In this document: positions 18,974-28,144 of the stretch, piece after piece
Numbering within the stretch: position 1 is the first letter of the stretch
Layout: every line of letters starts with the position of its first letter
Assembly (NCBI RefSeq): GCF_000380125.1
Contig: NZ_KB904584.1
Coordinates: forward strand, 62,001 to 126,000
Direction of reading: 5' to 3'
Source: Streptococcus ovis DSM 16829
GTDB lineage: Bacteria; Bacillota; Bacilli; Lactobacillales; Streptococcaceae
DNA: 64,000 bases
Position numbers and translations under genes: made by a program
Notes under the pieces: model-generated
Database searches by the model: none
Seen by the model: the letters and a program-made list of their open reading frames with translations, nothing else
Told to the model about the DNA's origin: nothing

Positions 18974-21001
18974 ATGATTGATAATCGCACCATTGCCATT
19001 GTGATGGAATTATTTGCCACAAAAGCGATGAGTTTATATGAATTAAGCATTCAGACAGGTGTAGACAAGAAAGATTTACTAACGAATCTCCAACAGGTAA
19101 ATGAACTCTTACAAGACAAAGGTTTTGAGAGGATTGCCTTTGAAGGTGGAATTTATCAGGTGCCAGAGGCCTTGCTACATCGGCAACAAGAGCTTTTTGA
19201 GTGGCTCAAAAGTCGGGAAATTTATTTGACCCAAGAGGAACGACAGTTCTTAATTTATCTTTATACTTTTATTCGAAAGGATTTCATTTCTAATAATCAC
19301 TATCAGGATCTGTTGGGAGTGAGTCGCAACACAACACTGGCAGATATCAAGGTTGTTCGAGAATTATGTGAACAATTTGGAGTTGGGTTTGAGTATACAC
19401 GCTCACAAGGTTACCATCTGACAGGCAGAGAAGAAGACAAACACCGCTTGGCCATTTATGCAATCAGTGCTTGTCTCAATTCAGCTATCGGTGTCTGGGC
19501 ATTGGATTATCTTCTTCGTTCTTGGGGAGAAAAAAATCAAATAACGACTTTGAAACAAGTCAGTCAACAAGTCATTCGTTTTTATCAATTGTCTACCTTG
19601 GAGGACCGATTTGACGAATACCTATACTTTCTCCAATATTTATCAGTTCGCAAGAGACGTGTACAAGATGACATTGTAGAAGTTTCTTTGATAGCAGAAG
19701 AGTCTACTAAGGAATTATTATTACAACTCTGGAAAGTCTGTTCTGATGGTTTGCATTTACCGAATTACTGGGTCGATTACTTGGCCAATTTGTTGCAAGG
19801 GTGTTTGGAGGGCGAGATCTCCGAAAAAGATAAGTTTTATCAATTAACATTGGCGATAGTAGAGGAGATGGAACGCCTGTCCTTAATCGAGTTCACCCAT
19901 CAAACAGATTTAATTGAGGGACTAAAACGACACCTGATTCCTGCTTATGCACGCCTGACTTCCAATCTTGTCACGGTCAATGCTTATACAGATGTCATCA
20001 AAGAAGAGCACAAGGATCTATTTGAAATCGTCAAAAAAGCTTTGCGTCCTCTAGAAAAAGTTTTAGGATTTGAGGTGCCAGATAGTGAAGTTTCTTATTT
20101 TGTGGTCCATTTTGGAGGGTACTTAGAAGCTGTCCAAGATAGGCAATTTCGCTATCGAGCCTTGGTTGTTTGTCCAAACGGAGTTAGTTCCTCTTTGATC
20201 ATCAAAGAAAACCTCAAGCAACTCTTTCCTAATATTTATTTTGCCGAGACTCACTCCCTAGCAGAAGTTGAAGAGGTAGATCAGACGGCGTATGATATGG
20301 TGTTTTCTACCATAAAACTGGAAACAAGTTGTCCGTTTTTCTTAGTCCCCTTAGTGATGACGCCTATTCAAAAGCGTGAGTTATTTCATCTTGTGAATGA
20401 ACAATTTGTGAATGCGGGATACATCCCCATTGAGATTGAACAGCTATTGAGTGTGATTAACAAGCACGCCACCATTCATCATGAGCAAGCTCTCAAGTAT
20501 GAATTGGTCCAATTTTTAAATGAAAAATCCTATAAACGAAAGGAAAGAAGTCCTATGTTAGACGAGTTGATTACAAAGGATACCTACCAATATTCTGATA
20601 AGAAAATTTCTTGGAAAGAGGCGATTGCCTTAGCTGCGCAACCCTTGATTGCAACAGAAGCGATTGAGGAGCGGTATATTGATGCTATGATTAGCAAAGT
20701 GGAGGACTTTGGCCCCTTTATTGATCTTGGAAAAGGAGTGGCAATTCCTCATGCTCGTCCAGAAGACGGGGTCAATCACGTAGGGATGTCTATGCTACGT
20801 TTAGAACAACCTGTTTGCCTACTGGATGATCCTAAGCACGAGATTCAACTGTTTATTTGTATTGCTGCTGTGGATAATCAAACACACCTCAAGGCGCTCT
20901 CGCACTTGACGGCTATTTTACGGGAATCAAAAAATATTCAACAACTCGTTGACTCAAAAGAGTTCAGCGACATTGCAGACTTATTAAAGGAGGAAAAATA
21001 A
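18974..21001 (+). CDS. BglG-type PRD transcriptional regulator with EIIB-like and EIIA domains
   Basis: 675 residues. Order: N-terminal HTH (about 1-60), second Mga-like HTH (to about 165), two PRD domains (about 170-400), a GatB-like segment starting CPNGVSSSLIIKENLK near 405, and a C-terminal type 2 EIIA domain (about 530-675) with the active-site histidine in VAIPHARPEDGV. It directly precedes EIIB and EIIC, and no separate EIIA gene is present, so this protein may both phosphorylate EIIB and activate the operon in response to transport. Start has AAGGAG. Confidence 0.88.
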   Translation: MIDNRTIAIVMELFATKAMSLYELSIQTGVDKKDLLTNLQQVNELLQDKGFERIAFEGGIYQVPEALLHRQQELFEWLKSREIYLTQEERQFLIYLYTFIRKDFISNNHYQDLLGVSRNTTLADIKVVRELCEQFGVGFEYTRSQGYHLTGREEDKHRLAIYAISACLNSAIGVWALDYLLRSWGEKNQITTLKQVSQQVIRFYQLSTLEDRFDEYLYFLQYLSVRKRRVQDDIVEVSLIAEESTKELLLQLWKVCSDGLHLPNYWVDYLANLLQGCLEGEISEKDKFYQLTLAIVEEMERLSLIEFTHQTDLIEGLKRHLIPAYARLTSNLVTVNAYTDVIKEEHKDLFEIVKKALRPLEKVLGFEVPDSEVSYFVVHFGGYLEAVQDRQFRYRALVVCPNGVSSSLIIKENLKQLFPNIYFAETHSLAEVEEVDQTAYDMVFSTIKLETSCPFFLVPLVMTPIQKRELFHLVNEQFVNAGYIPIEIEQLLSVINKHATIHHEQALKYELVQFLNEKSYKRKERSPMLDELITKDTYQYSDKKISWKEAIALAAQPLIATEAIEERYIDAMISKVEDFGPFIDLGKGVAIPHARPEDGVNHVGMSMLRLEQPVCLLDDPKHEIQLFICIAAVDNQTHLKALSHLTAILRESKNIQQLVDSKEFSDIADLLKEEK

Positions 21002-21286
21002 ATGTTAAAAATTGGTGCTGCATGTGGTTCAGGATTGGGTTCAAGTTTTATGGTTCAAATGAATATTGAGTCCATTTTGAAAGAATTAGGTGTTTCAGAT
21101 GTCGAAGTTTCGCATTATGATGTTGGTGGAGCGGTTGCTAGTGATGCAGATGTCTGGATTGTTGGTCGCGATTTGGAAGAAGCAGCTGCCCATCTCGGAG
21201 ATGTTCGTCCACTCAATAGTATTATTGATATGGATGAATTACGAGAGGTTGTGACAACCATTTGCCAAGAAAAGGGCTTGATTTAG
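21002..21286 (+). CDS. ulaB: PTS EIIB, ascorbate (Ula/Sga) type
   Basis: 94 residues, phosphocysteine EIIB with CGSGLGSSFMVQMN at residues 8-21, the P-loop of the lactose/ascorbate EIIB fold. Passes phosphate from the EIIA domain to the sugar carried by EIIC. Starts immediately after the regulator stop codon. Ascorbate specificity is inferred from the EIIC partner. Confidence 0.88.
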   Translation: MLKIGAACGSGLGSSFMVQMNIESILKELGVSDVEVSHYDVGGAVASDADVWIVGRDLEEAAAHLGDVRPLNSIIDMDELREVVTTICQEKGLI

Positions 21287-21297
21287 TAGTGTCTAAA

Positions 21298-21323
21298 CTA
21301 CTCCGCCTCAAACCAAGGAGTAG
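21298..21323 (+). other. Stem-loop between EIIB and EIIC genes
   Basis: CTACTCC and GGAGTAG pair across 12 bases, no T run, so probably an mRNA stability or processing hairpin rather than a terminator. It sits in the only sizeable gap (80 bases) of the operon. Confidence 0.5.
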
Positions 21324-21366
21324 CGCGTTTTATATAGCCTTAGGATCTTAAATAAAGGAGAATATT

Positions 21367-22710
21367 ATGTTAGATTTCTTAATTGATATTGCTAAAACAC
21401 CTGCGATTTTGGTCGCTTTGATAGCAATTTTGGGATTAGCTCTTCAAAAGAAACCAATCTCAGAGTTGATGAAAGGAGGGATTAAGACTTTTGTTGGCTT
21501 TATTGTTGTAGGTGGAGGAGCTACTATTTTACAAACGTCCCTTAACCCATTCGGAACAATGTTCGAGCATGCCTTCAATTTGCAAGGGGTAGTACCAAAT
21601 AACGAAGCCATTGTAGCCCTTGCTTTAACAAAATATGGAACAGCGACATCACTGATTATGCTGTTTGGAATGCTGTTTAACATCTTAATTGCTCGTTTTA
21701 CTCGTTTCAAATATATCTTTTTAACCGGTCATCATACACTTTATATGGCATGTATGATTGCAGTTATCTTATCGGTGGCAGGTTTTACGTCCTTTGGTTT
21801 GATTGTAATGGGAGGATTGGCTCTCGGAATCATCATGACACTGTCTCCAGCATTTGTTCAAAAATACATGATTCAATTGACAGGCAACGACAAGGTAGCC
21901 CTCGGTCACTTTAGTTCCCTTGGTTACTGGCTCAGTGGCTTTATCGGCAGTATCGCTGGTGACAAATCTAAATCAACTGAGGACATCAAATTTCCTAAAG
22001 GTTTGGCTTTCTTGCGTGACTCAACTGTTAGTATTGCGATATCAATGTCTATTATTTACATGATTGTAGCTGCCTTTGCTGGAGGATCTTGGATTGAACA
22101 AGAACTTAGCGATGGAACAAACAGCATGGTTTATGCGCTTCAACTGGGCGGAACGTTCGCTGGAGGTGTCTTTATCATCCTTTCTGGTGTCCGTCTCATT
22201 CTGGCAGAAATCGTTCCAGCCTTCAAAGGCATCTCTGAAAAATTAGTACCAAACTCAAAACCAGCCCTTGACTGTCCAATTGTTTATACTTATGCTCCAA
22301 ATGCGGTATTGATCGGCTTTATTTCAAGTTTTGCAGGTGGTCTAGTCAGCATGGCTATCATGATTGCAACAGGTGGTGTAGTGATTTTGCCAGGGGTAGT
22401 GCCTCATTTCTTCTGTGGTGCGACTGCAGGAGTTATAGGAAATGCCTCAGGTGGTGTTCGTGGCTCTGTAATCGGTGCTTTTGCTCAAGGTATTCTTCTT
22501 AGTTTCTTGCCAGTTTTCTTACTACCAGTTTTAGGAAGTCTCGGATTTGCAGGTTCAACCTTCTCTGATGCTGACTTTGGACTCTCAGGAATCTTCCTTG
22601 GTCTTCTGGCAGAAAACGGTGGTGTAGTAACCGTATCAATTGGTATTTTTGTCGTTCTTGCTCTTATGTTTGTATTAACATTGATGAAAAAAGACAAGAA
22701 AGAGGCCTAA
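21367..22710 (+). CDS. ulaA: PTS EIIC, ascorbate (UlaA/SgaT) type
   Basis: 447-residue membrane permease with about ten to twelve helices. Starts MLDFLIDIAKTPAILVALIA; the sequences VGFIVVGGGATILQTSLNPF near 46 and LTGHHTLYMACM near 120 match the UlaA family, which lacks similarity to glucose-type EIIC. Moves and phosphorylates L-ascorbate or a related sugar acid. AAAGGAG ribosome site. Confidence 0.9.
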   Translation: MLDFLIDIAKTPAILVALIAILGLALQKKPISELMKGGIKTFVGFIVVGGGATILQTSLNPFGTMFEHAFNLQGVVPNNEAIVALALTKYGTATSLIMLFGMLFNILIARFTRFKYIFLTGHHTLYMACMIAVILSVAGFTSFGLIVMGGLALGIIMTLSPAFVQKYMIQLTGNDKVALGHFSSLGYWLSGFIGSIAGDKSKSTEDIKFPKGLAFLRDSTVSIAISMSIIYMIVAAFAGGSWIEQELSDGTNSMVYALQLGGTFAGGVFIILSGVRLILAEIVPAFKGISEKLVPNSKPALDCPIVYTYAPNAVLIGFISSFAGGLVSMAIMIATGGVVILPGVVPHFFCGATAGVIGNASGGVRGSVIGAFAQGILLSFLPVFLLPVLGSLGFAGSTFSDADFGLSGIFLGLLAENGGVVTVSIGIFVVLALMFVLTLMKKDKKEA

Positions 22711-22711
22711 T

Positions 22712-23551
22712 ATGACTCAGCCAACAGAACTAAAAGCTTTTGCTCAAAAAATTCGCTACTATACCTTATCTACACTGAACCAACTAGGTTTTGGGCACTA
22801 TGGTGGCAGTCTTTCAATCGTTGAAGTTTTGGCGGCTCTATATGGCGAGGTTCTGGATATAACTGTCCAGAACTTTGCATCTCATAACCGCGACCACTTT
22901 GTTTTATCCAAAGGTCATGCAGGTCCAGCACTGTATAGTACCCTCTATTTAAAAGGCTTCTTTGATCATGATTTTCTCTACTCTCTCAACCGCAATGGGA
23001 CTTGCCTCCCCTCCCATCCTGACCGGAATTTGACACCTGGTATTGACATGACGACAGGTTCTCTGGGTCAAGGAATGAGTGTAGCTACAGGCATTGCTTA
23101 TGGACAGCAGATAACAGCTAATCCTTATTATACCTACGTCTTGGTTGGTGATGGAGAACTCAACGAGGGGCAATGTTGGGAAGCGGCTCAGTTTGCGGCT
23201 CACCACGAGTTATCCAAGCTTATCCTCTTTGTCGATGATAACAAGAAACAACTGGATGGTTTGACCAAAGATATCTGCCAAACTTTTGATTTTGTGGAAA
23301 AATTTACAGCTTTTGGCTGGGAAGCTGTCCGTGTAAACGGTGGAGATATTCAAGCAATTTTGGAGGCGATTGTAACCGCCAAGGTCAGTCGATCACCAAA
23401 ACCAAAATGTATCGTCTTGGATACCGTTAAAGGTCAAGGAATTCCGCTCTTAGAAGAAATGGAAAGCAACCATCACTTGCGTCTGAGCGGTGAATTAATC
23501 AATCAACTGGAAGACATTGTGGCAATCTTAAAAGAAGGATTGGAGGGATGA
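22712..23551 (+). CDS. Transketolase, N-terminal (TPP-binding) subunit
   Basis: 279 residues forming the first half of a split transketolase. Substrate/TPP residues: SKGHAGPALYS near 68, DMTTGSLGQGMSVATG near 112 and the TPP-Mg motif GDGELNEGQCWEAAQ near 148. Begins one base after EIIC. Together with the next gene it should form the functional enzyme, feeding pentose phosphates from the PTS substrate into central metabolism. Confidence 0.92.
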   Translation: MTQPTELKAFAQKIRYYTLSTLNQLGFGHYGGSLSIVEVLAALYGEVLDITVQNFASHNRDHFVLSKGHAGPALYSTLYLKGFFDHDFLYSLNRNGTCLPSHPDRNLTPGIDMTTGSLGQGMSVATGIAYGQQITANPYYTYVLVGDGELNEGQCWEAAQFAAHHELSKLILFVDDNKKQLDGLTKDICQTFDFVEKFTAFGWEAVRVNGGDIQAILEAIVTAKVSRSPKPKCIVLDTVKGQGIPLLEEMESNHHLRLSGELINQLEDIVAILKEGLEG

Positions 23552-24474
23552 GTATGCGTCAAACAAAAGAAATGCGTCTAGTCTACAGCGACTTTTTAGT
23601 TGAGTATGGAAAAGACAATCAGCAAATTGCTGTCCTAGAAGCAGACTTGTCCAGTTCCATGTCAACCAATAAATTGTCTCCTATCTTGGGAAAGCGTTAT
23701 GTGAATGTTGGGATCATGGAGCAGGAGATGATTGGAGTAGCAGCAGGCTTATCGGTTCTTGGCTACAAGCCCTATGTACATACCTTTGGTCCATTTGCTA
23801 GTCGCCGAGTATTTGACCAAGTTTTCCTATCTCTAGGCTATTCTCAGCTCAACGCGACTGTGATTGGTTCTGATGCGGGAGTTTCTGCTGAAATGAATGG
23901 CGGAACCCACATGCCGTTTGAGGACTTAGGCCTCATGCGCTTGATTCCAAAAGCTCGTATCTATGAGGTTAGCGATGACGTTCAGTTCAAGGCTGTCTTG
24001 GAAGAAACCTTAGCAGTGGATGGTTATAACTATATCCGCACTATTCGTAAAGCCCCAACTGCCATTTATGATGGTGATGAAGATTTCAGCAAAGGCTACT
24101 TCATTTTGCGAGAAGGCACAGATGCGACCATTGTAGCCAGCGGTATTATGGTAGAGCAAGCACTCCTTGCAGCGGACCGCTTAGTGGCAGAAGGCATTGC
24201 TGTTCAGGTCATTGATCTCTTTCGCATCAAGCCAATTCATGAGGATATTGCAGGACTCCTAGCGGGGAAACCTGTTATTACAGCTGAAAATCACAACCGT
24301 GTAGGTGGCATTGGGTCAGCCATTTGTGAACTCATGGCTACCATGGAAGACACTCCAGTTTACCGTATCGGTGTAAATGAGTCTTTTGGTCAAGTTGGTC
24401 AACAAGACTATCTCATGAAAATATACGGTTTAACCGCAGATGCTATCTATGAACAAGTCAAACAAACTTTATAA
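23548..24474 (+). CDS. Transketolase, C-terminal subunit
   Basis: 308 residues: pyrimidine-binding domain with VNVGIMEQEMIGVAAGL near 53 (catalytic Glu) and a C-terminal transketolase domain. Overlaps the N-terminal subunit gene by four bases. Same gene set occurs in other streptococci next to ascorbate-type PTS. Ends the operon at a hairpin terminator. Confidence 0.92.
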   Translation: MSMRQTKEMRLVYSDFLVEYGKDNQQIAVLEADLSSSMSTNKLSPILGKRYVNVGIMEQEMIGVAAGLSVLGYKPYVHTFGPFASRRVFDQVFLSLGYSQLNATVIGSDAGVSAEMNGGTHMPFEDLGLMRLIPKARIYEVSDDVQFKAVLEETLAVDGYNYIRTIRKAPTAIYDGDEDFSKGYFILREGTDATIVASGIMVEQALLAADRLVAEGIAVQVIDLFRIKPIHEDIAGLLAGKPVITAENHNRVGGIGSAICELMATMEDTPVYRIGVNESFGQVGQQDYLMKIYGLTADAIYEQVKQTL

Positions 24475-24479
24475 CAAAA

Positions 24480-24513
24480 AGACCACCAGTGACAATTACT
24501 GGTGGTCTAGTTT
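24480..24513 (+). terminator. Terminator of the ascorbate-type PTS/transketolase operon
   Basis: AGACCACCAGT pairs perfectly with ACTGGTGGTCT around a seven-base loop, followed by AGTTT. Confidence 0.85.
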
Positions 24514-24676
24514 GTAGAAAATGAACATAGGTGTTAAGAGTGATTGGCAATTAAACGAATTTGCGATTCATGTATTCCTCACTATGATGGCTTGATAGAA
24601 AGAGGAAAGATAAACTTGTGGACTTTATAACTAATTAGTGATAAAATACTCTAAAAAAGAACAGAGGAGTTCAACA

Positions 24677-25633
24677 ATGGGTTTATTAGTAGATGGGAAA
24701 TGGGTCGACCAATGGTACGATACCAAGTCAACAGGAGGACGATTTGTACGCACGACAGCACAATTCCGTAACTGGATTACAGCAGACGGCAGTGCGGGAG
24801 CGACCGGGAAAGCAGGGTTCAAGGCAGAGGTAGGGCGCTATCATCTCTATGTGTCTCTAGCTTGCCCTTGGGCTAGCCGAACCCTAATGATGAGGACGCT
24901 GAAAGGCTTGGAAGACATGATTTCGATTTCTGTCGTTCATCCGCTGATGCTAGAAAATGGTTGGACGTTTGAAGAGGGAGAAGGCGTAATCGCTGACCCA
25001 GTTTTCAATGCGCGTTACCTTCATGAGATCTATACGCAGGTGGATCCGCACTACACAGGGCGCGTGACGGTACCTGTTCTGTTCGATAAGAAAACAAAGA
25101 CCATTGTCAATAATGAATCATCAGAAATCATTCGGATGCTCAATTCGGCCTTTGATGATCTTGGAGCTAAAAAAGGCGACTATGTGCCTGCAGAATGGCT
25201 CAAAGAAATAGATGAAATCAATGAATTTGTCTACCATCGTATTAATAACGGCGTCTATAAAGCTGGATTTGCGACCAAGCAAGATGTCTATGAAGAAGAA
25301 GTTGTTGAGCTATTTGAAGCTTTGGATGTATTAGAAACGCGCCTTGAAGGACAGGATTACCTCGTTGGCAATCGGCTAACAGAAGCTGATATTCGCCTTT
25401 TTACTACCTTAGTCCGCTTTGATTCAGTCTACTATGGTCACTTCAAATGTAACCTGAAAGCCTTGACAGATTACCCCAATCTTTGGACTTACACGAAACG
25501 GATTTACAACTTACCAGGCATGAAAGAAACGGTCAACTTTGACCATATCAAACGCCACTACTATGGCAGCCACAAAACCATTAATCCAACAGGCGTAGTT
25601 CCTGTAGGGCCGAAGTTGGATTGGAGTTTATAA
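24677..25633 (+). CDS. Glutathionyl-hydroquinone reductase (YqjG/ECM4, Xi-class GST)
   Basis: 318 residues. A thioredoxin-like N-terminal domain carries the catalytic cysteine in SLACPWASRTLMMR near residue 61; the C-terminal helical domain carries NNGVYKAGFATKQDVYEEEV near 192 and the family ending GVVPVGPKLDW. It reduces glutathionyl-hydroquinones; in low-glutathione bacteria the thiol partner is uncertain. Start chosen at GAGGAG-preceded ATG 24677 rather than the upstream one in the promoter (extended -10 TGATAAAAT near 24639). Confidence 0.9.
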   Translation: MGLLVDGKWVDQWYDTKSTGGRFVRTTAQFRNWITADGSAGATGKAGFKAEVGRYHLYVSLACPWASRTLMMRTLKGLEDMISISVVHPLMLENGWTFEEGEGVIADPVFNARYLHEIYTQVDPHYTGRVTVPVLFDKKTKTIVNNESSEIIRMLNSAFDDLGAKKGDYVPAEWLKEIDEINEFVYHRINNGVYKAGFATKQDVYEEEVVELFEALDVLETRLEGQDYLVGNRLTEADIRLFTTLVRFDSVYYGHFKCNLKALTDYPNLWTYTKRIYNLPGMKETVNFDHIKRHYYGSHKTINPTGVVPVGPKLDWSL

Positions 25634-25740
25634 TAGAAAGGCGTCTTACTTTATTCATCATAATAAAATGAAGAAACTAGGACTTTTTATACGAAAACTA
25701 CCCTAAAAGCGCAAAAAATCCTCCCTTATGATATGATAAG

Positions 25741-27080
25741 AGTGAACTTTTTTTGGTTGTGGATGGTTAGCTCGCCTCTAACAATCCTTTTCTACTGTCT
25801 AGGACCTGCTCGTCAGTTTGGTGAGTACTTAATAAATGGTAAGCTAATTTCAGTAAATAATGTGCTATAGCAATGGTTGCCTTTTGTGGTCCTCGTCGTG
25901 ATTTTAATTGATTAAAACGATGTGCAATAGGAGAGTCTTTCTGTCGCCTTGCGGCATAGACGGACTGACATAAGCAGCGCTTCAAATAGGCATTGCCATG
26001 CCTAATATGTGTACTGCGTTTCTTGCCTGCACTTTCGTTGTTTCCAGGACAAAGCCCTGCCCATGACGCCAAATGTCCGGCTGTTGGGAACTGACTCATG
26101 TCAGTACCAACTTCTGCGATAAAGACAGAGGCTGTTAGTCGGTCTATACCTGGAATAGAGTCTAGAATTTCCATTTCCTCTTGAAACTGAGTCAGATAAC
26201 TCTCAATCCGTTCTTCCAAGAGCTGGATTTCCTCCTGATAATGATCATCAATACGAAGAGCTTGTTTCAGCATAAAGCGATGGTGCTCTGAGAAATAGCC
26301 GTCTAGTGCCTTAAGCAAGTCTGGCACTTTCTTCTTCAAGCTGGTGTAAACCGCCTGCCGGACACTGGTCGCATGGATGTCTGCCTCATCACACAACAGC
26401 GTCATCAAGTTCCGACCAGAAGCTCCCATGATGTCCTCAATATAAGTGGTCAGCTTAATGCCAGCTGATTGTAAAATCTTGTGGATGCGATTGACTTCCT
26501 TGGTCCGGGCCTCGACAAAATGCTTGCGCTGGCGAGTCAAGTCTCTCAACTCTTGAATGGTTTCATCAGGCACAAAACTTTTCGGAAGCAGACCAATTCT
26601 AGTTAACTTGGCAATCCAACAGGCGTCTTTCTTGTCCGTTTTATGACCTGGGATAGCCTTCATGTGGGCTGGATTAGCCAGTATAAGCTCAAAGTCTTGG
26701 CAGAGTGCATGCCAAACTGGCTTCCAGTAAACGCCTGTGCTTTCCATGCCGACCGCCTCAACCTCAAATTGGCTGAGAAAATCCCTGCAGTCCTTCAAAC
26801 CACTGGTTGTTGTGTCAAAACGTGCCTCCTCACGCTTAGGGCGAGTTGACGTGAGTGAGCCATGCAAGACACAGACGACGATATTGGATTGATGCACATC
26901 AATACCAGCGCAAGACTTGTATAAGATGTCCATAGCTTGGCCTCCTTTATCAAATAAAGAGAGCTTATCTACTGAAAACGTGTCGTATTTTTATACTCAT
27001 GCTCAAGGCGATAATGTTGGGTACTCGTCAGCAGAGTGGATTAGTTTGTCCCTCGGCACTTAGTGCCAATAAATCATCAA
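25741..27080 (-). mobile_element. IS110-family insertion sequence (ends approximate)
   Basis: One intact transposase gene with short non-coding flanks, between an unrelated reductase gene and a hydrolase gene. IS110 elements usually lack terminal inverted repeats and leave no long target duplication, so neither end can be fixed from one copy. The outer limits are the reductase stop (25633) and the hairpin at 27087. Confidence 0.7.
25767..26933 (-). CDS. IS110-family transposase (DEDD recombinase)
   Basis: 388 residues, uninterrupted. N-terminal RuvC-like DEDD domain: GIDVHQSNIVV near residue 10 (first Asp), MESTGVYWKPVW near 63 (Glu) and KTDKKDACWIAKL near 98 (Asp pair). C-terminal Transposase_20 domain: SIPGIDRLTASVFIAEVGTDMSQF near 259, then LASWAGLCPGNNESAGKK with the catalytic serine region near 286-294. 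RNA-guided recombination is established for IS110 relatives such as IS621. Looks functional. Confidence 0.93.
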   Translation of the reverse strand: MDILYKSCAGIDVHQSNIVVCVLHGSLTSTRPKREEARFDTTTSGLKDCRDFLSQFEVEAVGMESTGVYWKPVWHALCQDFELILANPAHMKAIPGHKTDKKDACWIAKLTRIGLLPKSFVPDETIQELRDLTRQRKHFVEARTKEVNRIHKILQSAGIKLTTYIEDIMGASGRNLMTLLCDEADIHATSVRQAVYTSLKKKVPDLLKALDGYFSEHHRFMLKQALRIDDHYQEEIQLLEERIESYLTQFQEEMEILDSIPGIDRLTASVFIAEVGTDMSQFPTAGHLASWAGLCPGNNESAGKKRSTHIRHGNAYLKRCLCQSVYAARRQKDSPIAHRFNQLKSRRGPQKATIAIAHYLLKLAYHLLSTHQTDEQVLDSRKGLLEAS

Positions 27081-27086
27081 CCACAA
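26945..27086 (-). ncRNA. Candidate bridge RNA region of the IS110 element
   Basis: Non-coding flank upstream of the transposase. On the transcribed (minus) strand three hairpins can be drawn: GGCAC/GTGCC (27055-27067), ACTC/GAGT (27023-27037) extended by GGG/CCC (27019-27021 with 27050-27052), and GTAT/ATAC (26985-26996). IS110-group elements encode a bridge RNA with target- and donor-binding loops in this position. Loop guides cannot be assigned without knowing the element ends. Confidence 0.35.
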
Positions 27087-27123
27087 AGCCCTCACTAGGA
27101 TGATACACCTAATGAGGGCTTTG
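27087..27123 (-). terminator. Hairpin terminator downstream of the hydrolase gene
   Basis: AAAGCCCTCA(C)TAGG and CCTAATGAGGGCTTT form a long stem around about ten bases; U-rich on the minus strand after the stem is weak, but it is the only hairpin at this 3' end. Confidence 0.55.
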
Positions 27124-27126
27124 TGT

Positions 27127-27915
27127 CTAGTTTTCATATCTGGTGGGTGATGGCAAAGCCATCATGGCGGTTTGTCCCAGTTTCTTTTTACTGTTTAAAA
27201 ATGCTTGAATACGTGTTGCAATGGCCTGCGGATTTTCTGAATGTGGGCTGTGTCCGCACATCAAACTACTATCTATGGCAATATGCTTTGGAACTTTCGC
27301 AAGCATATCTTTTTTCCAAGTAGGAGTTTCATCATTTGTCTGAGGAATAAGGAGGGTAGGACAGTTCACTTGTGTCAAATAACCGCTCGCTTGTCGTTGG
27401 AGAGCCAGCAAAAGAAGAACAGTTTCCTCTTTGAGAGCAAGACGGTACTGTCCTCCTACTGCTGAAAAACTTTCTCTTACTGCTTGCTCCATATGTTTCG
27501 ACCAATAAGAGGCAGTATTTTTCTCCTCTTCGATGAGTGTCTCAATGTTGTCAACTATCATCTGTTCAAAATAATTTTTGGTATCCTGTAGCTCATCTTC
27601 TAGTGTCATCAGTTGATCAAAATCAATATAGCCACCATCCAGCAGAATGACTTGTTGGATTTTTGGGCAGGAAACAGCCAAATAAGGGGCAAAATTAGCC
27701 CCCATAGAATGTGCGATGAGCACAACGTTATTGAAGGATATTATTTTTGCTTCAAACCAAGAAAGGAAAGTATCTAAGTTCGTAATGTCAGCATTAAATT
27801 CATCTCCATGCCCGGGCAATTCTAAGATAGTCATATCTAAATTAAGTTTTTCCTGCAAATCCTTAGCATGATGACGGTTAGAACCGAGACCACCTAGAAA
27901 AATAACGTCCACCAT
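27127..27915 (-). CDS. Alpha/beta hydrolase
   Basis: 262 residues with the nucleophile elbow AHSMGANFAPY near residue 72 (Ser), oxyanion-side FLGGLGSNRHHAKDL near 6, Asp candidate LLIPQTNDETPTW near 215 and His in CGHSPHSENP near 240. Substrate unknown. Start at 27915 follows AGGAGGAGAGT, so the longer frame upstream is not used. The last ~20 residues (GQTAMMALPSPTRYEN) lie beyond the fold and read through a GATGGC/GCCATC hairpin, perhaps an acquired tail. Confidence 0.85.
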   Translation of the reverse strand: MVDVIFLGGLGSNRHHAKDLQEKLNLDMTILELPGHGDEFNADITNLDTFLSWFEAKIISFNNVVLIAHSMGANFAPYLAVSCPKIQQVILLDGGYIDFDQLMTLEDELQDTKNYFEQMIVDNIETLIEEEKNTASYWSKHMEQAVRESFSAVGGQYRLALKEETVLLLLALQRQASGYLTQVNCPTLLIPQTNDETPTWKKDMLAKVPKHIAIDSSLMCGHSPHSENPQAIATRIQAFLNSKKKLGQTAMMALPSPTRYEN

Positions 27916-28071
27916 ACTCTCCTCCTGGCTAGTACATTCACATTTTATTTTACCATGAAAATTAGCAAAAGGCGCGATACTTTCTATGTAATTTCCTTTC
28001 AAATAAGGGTGTTTGCCCGCAAAAGAATTCTAATTCCAACCAAATAGAGACAATATACAACGATTTTTCGA

Positions 28072-28100
28072 TTGTTTTTTGAATATAGGGGCGTTATAAT
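28072..28100 (+). promoter_or_regulatory. Promoter of the XRE-TPR regulator
   Basis: TTGTTT at 28072-28077, 17-base spacer, TATAAT at 28095-28100. Confidence 0.65.
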
Positions 28101-28144
28101 GTAGTTGTCAAGAGCTCATGATAGTAAACTCGAAGGAGACAGAT

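Noticed and set aside
25686-25700. A ComX (competence) box near TATACGAAAA
   Set aside because: The consensus TACGAATA is not met and no competence gene follows.
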